Below are positions 9,624 through 16,969 of a DNA stretch of 64,000 nt, one piece after another. The position numbers and the translations under genes were made by a program. Source of the DNA: Planctomycetaceae bacterium (GTDB lineage Bacteria > Planctomycetota > Planctomycetia > Pirellulales > Pirellulaceae); NCBI GenBank assembly GCA_002709045.1, contig PAPJ01000059.1:1-64000 (forward strand), given 5' to 3'. Below the pieces are notes generated by a model. That model worked only from the letters and a program-made list of their open reading frames with translations, did no database searches and was not told where the DNA came from. Positions within the stretch are counted from its first letter, which is position 1. Each line of letters begins with the position of its first letter.

Positions 9624-10790
9624 ATGAATATTCTCCTCAGAAGCCTTTCGCTGTTTACCACCGCCAGTCTCTTTTTAATAAGTACATTGTTAATGCAGGC
9701 TGTAGCACAGGATGAGACTCCTGCTAAAGCTACCGTTGAAAAGAAAGCCGACAATTGGGAGTACTTTCGAGGCAACCCGCTAAGCCAAGGAGTTGCTCAA
9801 AGTAACCTTCCGGAAAAGCCTGAACTACTTTGGGAATTCGAAGTTAAGGAGGGTGCATTTGAAGTCACACCGGCGATTGTTGACGGAGTGGTGTACGTCG
9901 GTGACCTGGATGGTGCTCTGTTTGCATTAAATCTGAAAGATGGTAAGCAGATTTGGAAGAGTACGATTGAGAGCGGTTTTGTTTCTTCTCCGGCATTCCG
10001 CAACGGGCGAATTTATCTGGGGGACTACGACGGAGTGTTCTACTGTTTTCAGGCCAAGGATGGAAAGTTGTTATGGCAGTACGAGACAGGAGCCGAAGTC
10101 AACTCCTCAGCAAACTTCTATAAAGACAATGTTCTTGTTGGTTCACAGGATGCGACGCTCTATTGTCTGGCAGCCAAAGATGGCAGTTTGGTTTGGAAGC
10201 ACGAAATTGCAGATCAAATTCGATGTTCTCCAACAGTCGTTGGCGACCGAACATTCGTCGCAGGTTGTGATGCCAAACTGCACATTATTGACTTGCTCAA
10301 AGGCGAAAAAGTCACCGAAGTGATGCTTGATGGCCCCACCGGATCCACCCCCGCTGTACTTGGCAACAACGTCTACTTTGGAACAGAAGGGGCTTCGGTT
10401 TTTTCTATTAACTTTAAAGAAGCAAAAGTCAGCTGGCAGTACACCAATGAAGCCACAACACTACCATATCGTTCCAGTGTCGCGATTCACGACGGAATCG
10501 TAATCATTGGGGGACAAAACCGTTTTGTGCAGGCCTTTCAAACATCTGATGGTAAAGAAATCTGGCAAAAACAGATCCGCGGTCGCGTGGAGGCCTCACC
10601 AGTGATCGTCGGGAAGCGTGTTTTTGTAGCGGGATCGAACGGACGGATTACAGCCTTTCAATATAAGACGGGAAAACAGGTTTGGGAGTACGAAGCCGGA
10701 GGTGGATTTACAGGTTCTCCTGCCGTTTCGCAGGAAAGACTGGTCATTGCCAGTATCGACGGTAAAGTTTACTGCTTTGGTAAAAAATAA
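9624..10790 (+). CDS. Secreted PQQ-like beta-propeller repeat protein, 388 aa
   Basis: The first 29 residues form a classic signal peptide ending near AVAQD, so it is periplasmic or secreted. The rest consists of about seven repeats of a PQQ-like propeller blade of roughly 40 residues, with recurring patterns such as GVVYVGDLDGALFALNLKDGK and GKQIWK. No catalytic residues of PQQ dehydrogenases are obvious, so it may be a binding or scaffold protein as in BamB-like proteins. It lies 57 bp after the alcohol dehydrogenase and 44 bp before the radical SAM gene on the same strand. Whether it acts with the cluster enzymes or only travels with them is unclear. Confidence 0.85.
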   Translation: MNILLRSLSLFTTASLFLISTLLMQAVAQDETPAKATVEKKADNWEYFRGNPLSQGVAQSNLPEKPELLWEFEVKEGAFEVTPAIVDGVVYVGDLDGALFALNLKDGKQIWKSTIESGFVSSPAFRNGRIYLGDYDGVFYCFQAKDGKLLWQYETGAEVNSSANFYKDNVLVGSQDATLYCLAAKDGSLVWKHEIADQIRCSPTVVGDRTFVAGCDAKLHIIDLLKGEKVTEVMLDGPTGSTPAVLGNNVYFGTEGASVFSINFKEAKVSWQYTNEATTLPYRSSVAIHDGIVIIGGQNRFVQAFQTSDGKEIWQKQIRGRVEASPVIVGKRVFVAGSNGRITAFQYKTGKQVWEYEAGGGFTGSPAVSQERLVIASIDGKVYCFGKK

Positions 10791-10834
10791 ATCCGAACAG
10801 ACAGCCTGATAAGCGATACTAAACAAAGAGGCTT

Positions 10835-12172
10835 TTGACCTATTGGAAAGTACAAACCACAGACATGGCTGATTCAACGAAAACTGAAGTCGGTAGTTAT
10901 TTCATCTCTAACTACCCTCCGTTCTCGCAATGGGAGCGAAATCAGTTAGATGATGTGAAAGAGGCTTTTGCCAGCCCACCTCTTCAGGACACGCCACTTG
11001 GCTTGTATCTTCATATCCCGTTCTGTCGCAAACGTTGTAAGTTCTGCTACTTTAAAGTCTTCACTGATAACAAGGCCAAGGATATTGAAACTTATGTTTC
11101 TGCATTATCACGTGAGATTGAATTAGTCTCCAAGCAGCAGATCATGGGTGGCCGACCGTTTCGATTTGTATACTTCGGCGGAGGTACTCCGTCTTACCTG
11201 AATGCAAAACAGCTAACCAGTCTGGTTAACCGTCTGCGGGAAAATATCGACTGGTCACTGGCTGAAGAAGTGACGTTCGAATGTGAACCCGGAACACTCC
11301 AAAAAAACAAAGTGAAAACGCTGAAGGAACTTGGAGTAACGCGTCTCAGTCTGGGAATCGAAAACTTCAGTGATGAAATCCTCAAAGAAAATGGTCGTGC
11401 TCACTTAACCAAAGAAGTATATCGTGCCTGGGATTGGATTAGTGAAACTGATTTCTATAACGTCAACATCGACCTGATCTCAGGTATGGTTGGTGAAACC
11501 TGGGATAACTGGAAAGAGAACATTCGTAAGACAATCGAATTAGACCCGGAAAGCGTTACGATCTATCAAATGGAATTACCGTTTAATACGATGTACTCCA
11601 AAGATATTCTGGGCAATGAAATTGAAACCCCGGTTGCCGACTGGGAAACCAAACGCTCCTGGCTGAACTATGCCTACGACGAATTGCAGAGTGCTGGCTA
11701 CCATATTTCCAGTGCTTATACGTTGATTAAAAATCCCGAAAAGGTGAGTTTTAGTTATCGTGATAACCTCTGGTCCGGTTCAGACCTGCTTGCCACCGGC
11801 ATTGCCAGTTTCGGACATGCCTCGGGTATCCATTATCAAAATCTTCCCGAGTGGAGTGATTATATCGATTCATTACTGGAAAGAAATGAACTCCCGCTTG
11901 GCCGCGCATTCCGACCTACAGAGAATCAACAGCTCATCCGTGAAATGATTCTGCAATTAAAACGCGGATATCTGGATAAGAGTTACTTCCGGAATAAATA
12001 TCAGGTGGAGATCACTGAGAAATGGTCTGCGGAGTGGCAGCAACATGTTGCCGATGGTATGGTCACCATCGAAGGTGATCGTCTGGAATTAACGCGTAAA
12101 GGCTTTCTTCACGCAGATGCTTTACTGCCTGTTTTCTTTGAACCGGAACATCAGGGGGTCCGCTATACCTAA
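10835..12172 (+). CDS. HemN/HemW-like radical SAM protein, 445 aa
   Basis: Radical S-adenosylmethionine enzyme. The cluster-binding motif CRKRCKFCYF (Cys64, Cys68, Cys71 counted from the TTG start) sits after GLYLHIPF, and VYFGGGTPSYL follows about 60 residues later, as in the HemN/HemW group. A HemN-type C-terminal domain is suggested by the length and the late helical region. The start is uncertain: TTG at 10835 has AAAGAGG about 4 nt upstream, whereas the ATG at 10865 (MADSTK) has no ribosome site. Its stop overlaps the start of the lipoyl-carrier gene (TAATG), implying translational coupling. It is therefore unlikely to be a plain coproporphyrinogen oxidase; a dedicated radical step on a substrate or carrier of this cluster is inferred. 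Confidence 0.82.
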   Translation: MTYWKVQTTDMADSTKTEVGSYFISNYPPFSQWERNQLDDVKEAFASPPLQDTPLGLYLHIPFCRKRCKFCYFKVFTDNKAKDIETYVSALSREIELVSKQQIMGGRPFRFVYFGGGTPSYLNAKQLTSLVNRLRENIDWSLAEEVTFECEPGTLQKNKVKTLKELGVTRLSLGIENFSDEILKENGRAHLTKEVYRAWDWISETDFYNVNIDLISGMVGETWDNWKENIRKTIELDPESVTIYQMELPFNTMYSKDILGNEIETPVADWETKRSWLNYAYDELQSAGYHISSAYTLIKNPEKVSFSYRDNLWSGSDLLATGIASFGHASGIHYQNLPEWSDYIDSLLERNELPLGRAFRPTENQQLIREMILQLKRGYLDKSYFRNKYQVEITEKWSAEWQQHVADGMVTIEGDRLELTRKGFLHADALLPVFFEPEHQGVRYT

Positions 12173-12633
12173 TGGACTGCCTGACATTTATGATGGGCGA
12201 GTTTGAAGCAACCTTCCCCGTCGATCGGTATTATGCCAAAAATCACATGTGGGCTGAAGAGACGGAACAGGGTTATCGTTTCGGATTCGGCGCTTATGCT
12301 GTGCGTTTACTACAAGATGTCTATTTTCTTGATTGGAACTTTGACGCGCCGGCCACTGTTAGCTTTCAGCAGGAAATTGGGTCAATCGAGAGTAAAAAGG
12401 CTGAAAGCTCTTTATATGCTCCGCTGACCGGAGAACTCATTGAATTTAATCCAGCACTGATGGAAGACCCTTCCGAGATCAACGTAGATAAATACGGTAA
12501 GGGCTGGTTGTTTGAACTTATCGAATCTTCCGAAAATGAAGAACCCTTGATGACAGCTGAGCAGTATGTTGAGCACCTTGAAAAGGTCTGGATAGTTACA
12601 AAACGAACCATCAAAGGACAAGCAAATAAATAA
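12172..12633 (+). CDS. Glycine-cleavage-H-like lipoyl carrier protein, 153 aa
   Basis: Full-length homologue of glycine cleavage H protein. HMWAEE matches the conserved HEW start of the fold, and IESKKAESSLYAPLTGELIE at about 72-91 aligns with the lipoylation hairpin, Lys76 taking the place of the lipoyl lysine. KYGKGWLFEL then matches the conserved GGW-I-F segment. No T, P or L protein of the glycine cleavage system lies near, so it is probably a specialised lipoate-binding carrier, not the housekeeping subunit. The ATG overlaps the radical SAM stop by one base. The last 24 codons are duplicated as a frameshifted remnant 4.2 kb downstream. Confidence 0.85.
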   Translation: MDCLTFMMGEFEATFPVDRYYAKNHMWAEETEQGYRFGFGAYAVRLLQDVYFLDWNFDAPATVSFQQEIGSIESKKAESSLYAPLTGELIEFNPALMEDPSEINVDKYGKGWLFELIESSENEEPLMTAEQYVEHLEKVWIVTKRTIKGQANK

Positions 12634-12861
12634 GTGGCTCAACTCGGATTGAAGACCGTTGAATTACGTGGCTGAAGAATTCTCATTCTGCCTGAGTTAT
12701 AATTGAACTGAACAATGCAAACCTCAGTCCTTATCTCAGGTAATACAACGATGAGTCGTATTCAAGACTTCGGAACCGTTGGTAATGGTAAGACCAACGA
12801 TACTGAAGGAATTGACCAGGATAATGGCTGGATACGATTTGCAACAGAAATCTATCGTATT
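12562..12861. repeat. Left copy of diverged direct repeat flanking the cytochrome/DUF1552 pair
   Basis: This 300-bp stretch covers the last 24 codons of the lipoyl-carrier gene, its 3' spacer, a promoter, and a copy of the first part of the beta-helix gene. The matching copy is at 16808-17092. In the first 60 bases from ATG 12751, 50 are identical to the 60 bases from ATG 16970, and the encoded residues correspond (MSRIQDFGTVGNGKT against MSNIQYFGAVGDGKT). Similarity stops sharply after TATCGTATT at 12861, where the cytochrome signal-peptide coding sequence begins. Confidence 0.85.
12675..12703 (+). promoter_or_regulatory. Promoter of the cytochrome gene, duplicated from the beta-helix gene promoter
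   Basis: AAGAAT (12675-12680), 17-bp spacer, TATAAT (12698-12703), then 47 bp to ATG 12751. The right repeat has exactly the same geometry, AAGAAT-N17-TATAAT-N47-ATG. The perfect -10 box and its retention in two otherwise diverged copies argue that it is a working promoter. Confidence 0.65.
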
Positions 12862-15462
12862 GCGTTGATCTCAATCACATACGCTACATTGTCTTGCCTG
12901 CCTGTTCTGGCTCAGGATACGATACGAGTTGCAATGGATGAGCGACACAGAACACTACTGGAAGCGTATTGCTTCAAATGCCACGATGCCGACCAACAGG
13001 AAGGCCAAGTACGACTGGATGACTTGCCTTTCACAATTAACAATATCGAGGTTGCAGAACGTTGGCAGAAGATTCTCAATGTATTGAATGCCGGTGAAAT
13101 GCCTCCGAAAGAGAACAAGCCATTACCGGATCGGGGGAAAACAGACTTTCTGGACGATCTGGCTAACATCATGGTCACTGCGCGTAAGAAACTGAGTGAT
13201 CAAAGTGGTACGATCACCATACGTCGTCTCAATCGGCGCGAATACGCAAATTCCCTCCGCGATCTACTGGGGGCGCAGATCAACGTCAGTGAGTTACCAA
13301 CCGACACAAGTCCAGCTGCATTTGACACGTCATCGTCCAGTCTGATCATGTCGAGCGATCAGTTTGAGCAGTACTTAGCTCTCGGTCGTGATGCCTTGAA
13401 TGAAGGCTTTGCTCGTCAGGAAAATAGAGACGTGGGGTTCGCCCAGCGAATGGAGGCGGAGGACGGAAATCTGGAGCGGATCCGCAAAACTTTGAACACG
13501 CGTATGGAAGGTCATCAACGCTATATTCGGTGGAAGGCACGTATTGATGAACTTGCCCGATTGCCGGAAAACCAAGAAGCTGTCGCCCGCATGCGAAAGC
13601 TGAATCAGGGACGTCCGCCGCAAGATTTTCATCACTGGTGGCGGGAACTTCCCAATGCACCAGATCCGCAGGATTACGGATTCACCGATAGCAGGCATGC
13701 AACTCATGTTGGCATTGGCCAGTGGAACACGATTGCTCACCTTGCCTGGTACATTTCTCAGAAAGAGAATGACGCCGGTGCCTGGCTTAGCATCGGCGAC
13801 AATGCTGTCTTACCATGGTATACGTTTCAGGCCAACATACCTGCCGGAGACTATGTAGTGCGAATTCGAGTGGGCGCTAATCCAGATGTTGACGCTCAGC
13901 GCAAATTCATCGAATTTGGTCGACGCTCACAGGGATTCGTGCATCTCAGCACACACGAAGTGGCGGGTACTGTCAACCAACCTCAGGTGATTGAAATTCC
14001 CATCACGCATACCGTCGGTGGTGACCGCGTATTCTTCGTGCGCGAGCGGGGAACATTTGATACCGGCCAGCAATCAGCCTTTAAATTTAATCGGGGGAAA
14101 CAGGATAATGGGATTGCGCCGGACTATGCGATCTGGGTCGACTGGGCCGAAATAGTGCAACTGCCCGATTCGGAATTCGCAACACCTGCGGGACTGGTTG
14201 CCCTGAAAGATGCGGAAACGAATCTCCGGGATGCGTTGCAACAATTCGCTGTCGTAGCTTGTCGTGGCAAAACACTTCCTGATTCATTACTCGATCGGCT
14301 AGTGAACATTTATAAGGCGCAACGGGCGACAGGGAAGGAACATCAGAAGGCTCTGGTGGAAACGGTAGCAGTGATTCTTGCATCGCCCCGCTTTCTATAT
14401 CTGTCCGAACCCGTTCAGGGAAACCTTCCACCAATGGAACTGGCCAGTCGCCTTTCGTTCTTTCTCCAGGGAACTCCACCGGACTCGACTCTCAGGAGTC
14501 TGGCTGAAAATAACCGTCTGACCAATCCAGAAATCCTCACAGCGCAGACGGATCGGCTTGTGAACGAACCGGGATTTCTCAAAGATTTCGTTCAGCCATT
14601 TGCCCATCAATGGCTGGACATGGAGCGGTTGGATTTCTTCGAATTCGATCACCAGCGTTATCCGGATTTCGACAACTCCACGAAAGAAGCCGCTCGTCAG
14701 GAAGTATCTGAATCCATCGTGCATGTGATCCGGAATAACCTGAGCTTAACAAACCTCCTCCACGCGGACTACGTTCTAGTAAATAGTCTGCTGGCAAACT
14801 ACTACGGTATCGAGGGTGTGAAAGGTGATGAATTCCGGCCCGTCAGAATTCCGCAAGATTCTCCACGTGGCGGGCTGCCCGGTATGGCTGCCGTTCACGC
14901 CATGGGTAGCAACGGTGTGGAGTCCAATCCCATCGAACGTGGAGTTTGGGTTCTACGTAAATTATTGAACGATTCCCCTCCTCCAGCTCCGGCAAACGTA
15001 CCTCAGATCACCCGACTGAGCGATCAGCTTCTTACCACACGGGAACGGCTTGCCATCCACCAGAAAGAACCTCAGTGCGCCAGTTGTCACCGAAAGATCG
15101 ATCCGATTGGTTTCGGACTCGAGAACTTTGATGCCGCCGGACGCTGGCGCACGGAAGATCACTATGAATACAAGAATCAGCGCAAGTCATGGGCCATCGA
15201 TGCATCGGGAAAATTTCACAACGGCCCGGCATTCGCTAATTTCTTCGAGCTACGCGACCAGATCGTATCACGCGAAGAAGACTTTGCCGCAGGATTCGCA
15301 GAAGCTCTGGTTTCTTACGCATTGGGCAGGCCGGCCGGATTCAGTGACCGTGAACTAATAGAACAAATGGTCGCTCATGCAAAAGAAAACGACTATCACG
15401 CTCGCGAATTCTTTCACGTTCTGATTCAACACTCCATATTTCAATCCAAACCTCAAAATTGA
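12715..15462 (+). CDS. Planctomycete cytochrome protein (PSCyt1-DUF1587-DUF1592-DUF1588-DUF1585), about 903-915 aa
   Basis: Large exported heme protein of the planctomycete type. A first c-heme motif, CFKCH, is at about 86-90; LNRREYANSLRDLLG is the DUF1587 signature; LASRLSFFLQGTPPDS lies in DUF1592; GLPGMAAVHAMGSNGVESNP is DUF1588; a second heme motif in CASCHRKIDPIGF belongs to DUF1585. The N-terminus is chimeric: residues from ATG 12751 to about residue 49 copy the start of the downstream beta-helix protein, then run into LISITYATLSCLPVLAQD, a signal-peptide core without its own Met. The likely start is ATG 12751; 12715 is the longest option. Whether the chimeric leader still allows export is uncertain. 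Followed by its usual DUF1552 partner. Confidence 0.88.
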   Translation: MQTSVLISGNTTMSRIQDFGTVGNGKTNDTEGIDQDNGWIRFATEIYRIALISITYATLSCLPVLAQDTIRVAMDERHRTLLEAYCFKCHDADQQEGQVRLDDLPFTINNIEVAERWQKILNVLNAGEMPPKENKPLPDRGKTDFLDDLANIMVTARKKLSDQSGTITIRRLNRREYANSLRDLLGAQINVSELPTDTSPAAFDTSSSSLIMSSDQFEQYLALGRDALNEGFARQENRDVGFAQRMEAEDGNLERIRKTLNTRMEGHQRYIRWKARIDELARLPENQEAVARMRKLNQGRPPQDFHHWWRELPNAPDPQDYGFTDSRHATHVGIGQWNTIAHLAWYISQKENDAGAWLSIGDNAVLPWYTFQANIPAGDYVVRIRVGANPDVDAQRKFIEFGRRSQGFVHLSTHEVAGTVNQPQVIEIPITHTVGGDRVFFVRERGTFDTGQQSAFKFNRGKQDNGIAPDYAIWVDWAEIVQLPDSEFATPAGLVALKDAETNLRDALQQFAVVACRGKTLPDSLLDRLVNIYKAQRATGKEHQKALVETVAVILASPRFLYLSEPVQGNLPPMELASRLSFFLQGTPPDSTLRSLAENNRLTNPEILTAQTDRLVNEPGFLKDFVQPFAHQWLDMERLDFFEFDHQRYPDFDNSTKEAARQEVSESIVHVIRNNLSLTNLLHADYVLVNSLLANYYGIEGVKGDEFRPVRIPQDSPRGGLPGMAAVHAMGSNGVESNPIERGVWVLRKLLNDSPPPAPANVPQITRLSDQLLTTRERLAIHQKEPQCASCHRKIDPIGFGLENFDAAGRWRTEDHYEYKNQRKSWAIDASGKFHNGPAFANFFELRDQIVSREEDFAAGFAEALVSYALGRPAGFSDRELIEQMVAHAKENDYHAREFFHVLIQHSIFQSKPQN

Positions 15463-16807
15463 TGAAAACTAAAGGAAATTTAATAATTATGAAAAATCGC
15501 CGACATTTCCTTCGCTCCAGTTCAGCTTTCATCGCGCTGCCAATGCTTGAGTCGCTCGGCTTCAGGCGTTTCGCTTCAGCGGCATCAAGAACGCCCGCCG
15601 CGCCACCAAAACGAATGATATTCCTTGGTATGGGTTACGGCGTTACTGAAGATTCCTGGTTCCCCAGCGAAGATCAACCCGGAACGGACTACGATATGCC
15701 TGCCGGATTAAAACCGCTGGAACGACACCGCGCCAATTTCTCTGTCATACATCAGTTGTCCAACCGCTGGTCACGATCAGGGCATGAAGGGAGCACATTC
15801 TGGCTGACCGGAGCCAATCAATACGAAGGCGGTGCAACGTTTCGCAATTCTATTTCCGCCGATCAGGTGGCGGCAACTGCATTCGGCCAACACACCCGGT
15901 TTCCGTCCATACAGCTCAGCGGTGCAGACCCGGATATGGGTCATGCAGGTCATGGACCCGGATTATCGATGGCTTGGGATGCGCGAGGCAAACCTGTTGC
16001 CGGACTGAACAGTCCTCTGGATTTATATCATCAACTCTTTTCTCCCAACACGACTCCCTTAAAAGAACGCCGGTTAATGCTGGAACAGAAACGCAGCGTT
16101 CTGGACGCCGTGCTCGAAGACGCACAGGATCTGCAACGCGGTCTGGCAAAAAACGATGTTGTGAAACTGGAGGAATATTTTGATAGCATCCGCGATATTG
16201 AAAACCGTCTTGTCCGAGATGAAGACTGGCAAAACATTCCCAAACCGGAAGCTCCGATCCAAGCTCCACCAACTGGGCCGGTGGGGAAAAGCGAAATCGA
16301 AGTCATGTATGATCTCATGATTGCCGCCATGCAGACCGACAGTACACGGGTACTGACCTACCGACAACCTATTTCGACATTGCTGACCAGCCTGGGGATC
16401 AAGGTTGCAGCTCATGACATGAGTCACTATTCACCCGGTGAACGCAGGGACGCATCGCAACGTCGCGACCTGGCGCAATCGGAACTTCTCGCCAGCTTTC
16501 TAGACCGTCTGAAGGAAACTAAGGAGGCAGACGGTTCAAGTCTGTTTGATCACGTTAGCCTCGTCTACGGCAGCAATCTGCGTACTGTGCACACGATGGA
16601 AAACTGCCCCACAATTCTCAGCGGCGGTGGGGCTGGTGTGAAACTAGGCCACAACCTTATCATGCCCAAGAACACGCCGCTTTGTAATGCGTGGTTGACC
16701 TTGTTGCAGGAAGTTGGTGTGAACGTGGAACGACACGGCGATAGTACGGGCACTCTGTCAGCGTTGCTGGGGTAACTTCTGAATTCCCGGATGCCCGATA
16801 AATCGAT
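12862..16807 (+). other. Inserted two-gene cassette between the direct repeats
   Basis: The DNA between the two repeat copies carries only the cytochrome gene body and the DUF1552 gene. No transposase, integrase, terminal inverted repeat or attachment site was found. By eye it looks somewhat richer in G and C than its flanks. The simplest history is insertion of the pair between the lipoyl-carrier and beta-helix genes with duplication of about 290 bp of flank. Confidence 0.6.
15489..16775 (+). CDS. DUF1552 protein, Tat-exported, 428 aa
   Basis: Member of the DUF1552 family that almost always follows cytochromes of the DUF1592 type in planctomycetes. The N-terminus MKNRRHFLRSSSAFIALPML is a twin-arginine leader. 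MIFLGMGYGVTEDSWFP and the later ALTYRQPI-like segment, DMSHYSPG, and YGSNL/LSGGGAGVKLG near the C-terminus fit the family, which resembles alkaline-phosphatase-like DUF1501 proteins. The ATG at 15489 is chosen because the Tat motif starts there and AAAGGAAA lies upstream; a TTG at 15459 overlaps the cytochrome stop. Biochemical role is not established for the family. It is probably cotranscribed with the cytochrome gene. Confidence 0.85.
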   Translation: MKNRRHFLRSSSAFIALPMLESLGFRRFASAASRTPAAPPKRMIFLGMGYGVTEDSWFPSEDQPGTDYDMPAGLKPLERHRANFSVIHQLSNRWSRSGHEGSTFWLTGANQYEGGATFRNSISADQVAATAFGQHTRFPSIQLSGADPDMGHAGHGPGLSMAWDARGKPVAGLNSPLDLYHQLFSPNTTPLKERRLMLEQKRSVLDAVLEDAQDLQRGLAKNDVVKLEEYFDSIRDIENRLVRDEDWQNIPKPEAPIQAPPTGPVGKSEIEVMYDLMIAAMQTDSTRVLTYRQPISTLLTSLGIKVAAHDMSHYSPGERRDASQRRDLAQSELLASFLDRLKETKEADGSSLFDHVSLVYGSNLRTVHTMENCPTILSGGGAGVKLGHNLIMPKNTPLCNAWLTLLQEVGVNVERHGDSTGTLSALLG

Positions 16808-16881
16808 CAGTATCATGAACACTTCGAAAATTTCCAGGGGCGGTGACTCAACATACCATCAAAGGCCAATTAAATAATTAG
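16808..16881 (+). pseudogene. Frameshifted remnant of the lipoyl-carrier gene 3' end
   Basis: Begins CAG TAT CAT GAA CAC TTC GAA (QYHEHFE), matching QYVEHLE of the intact carrier at 12562, then meets a TGA at 16844. The final codons reappear in another frame at 16855-16881 as TIKGQLNN-stop against TIKGQANK-stop of the intact gene. The distance between the two blocks is 47 bases here and 45 in the intact gene, so two inserted bases broke the frame. There is no start codon or ribosome site. It is a decayed fragment, not a gene. Confidence 0.75.
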
Positions 16882-16893
16882 AAGCGGCCTGTA

Positions 16894-16922
16894 AAGAATC
16901 CCTTTTCTCATTCCGGTATAAT
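16894..16922 (+). promoter_or_regulatory. Promoter of the beta-helix protein gene
   Basis: AAGAAT (16894-16899), 17-bp spacer, TATAAT (16917-16922), and 47 bp to the ATG at 16970. The same spacing in the left repeat supports function. Confidence 0.65.
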
Positions 16923-16969
16923 TAATCTCAGAATAGAAGTAAGAATTCCGTACAGCGGGTGGTTTTTCG

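Noticed and set aside
12862..16807. Possible insertion sequence or transposon in the cytochrome cassette
   Set aside because: No transposase or recombinase and no terminal inverted repeats; the flanks are copies of neighbouring genes, which fits duplication or recombination better.
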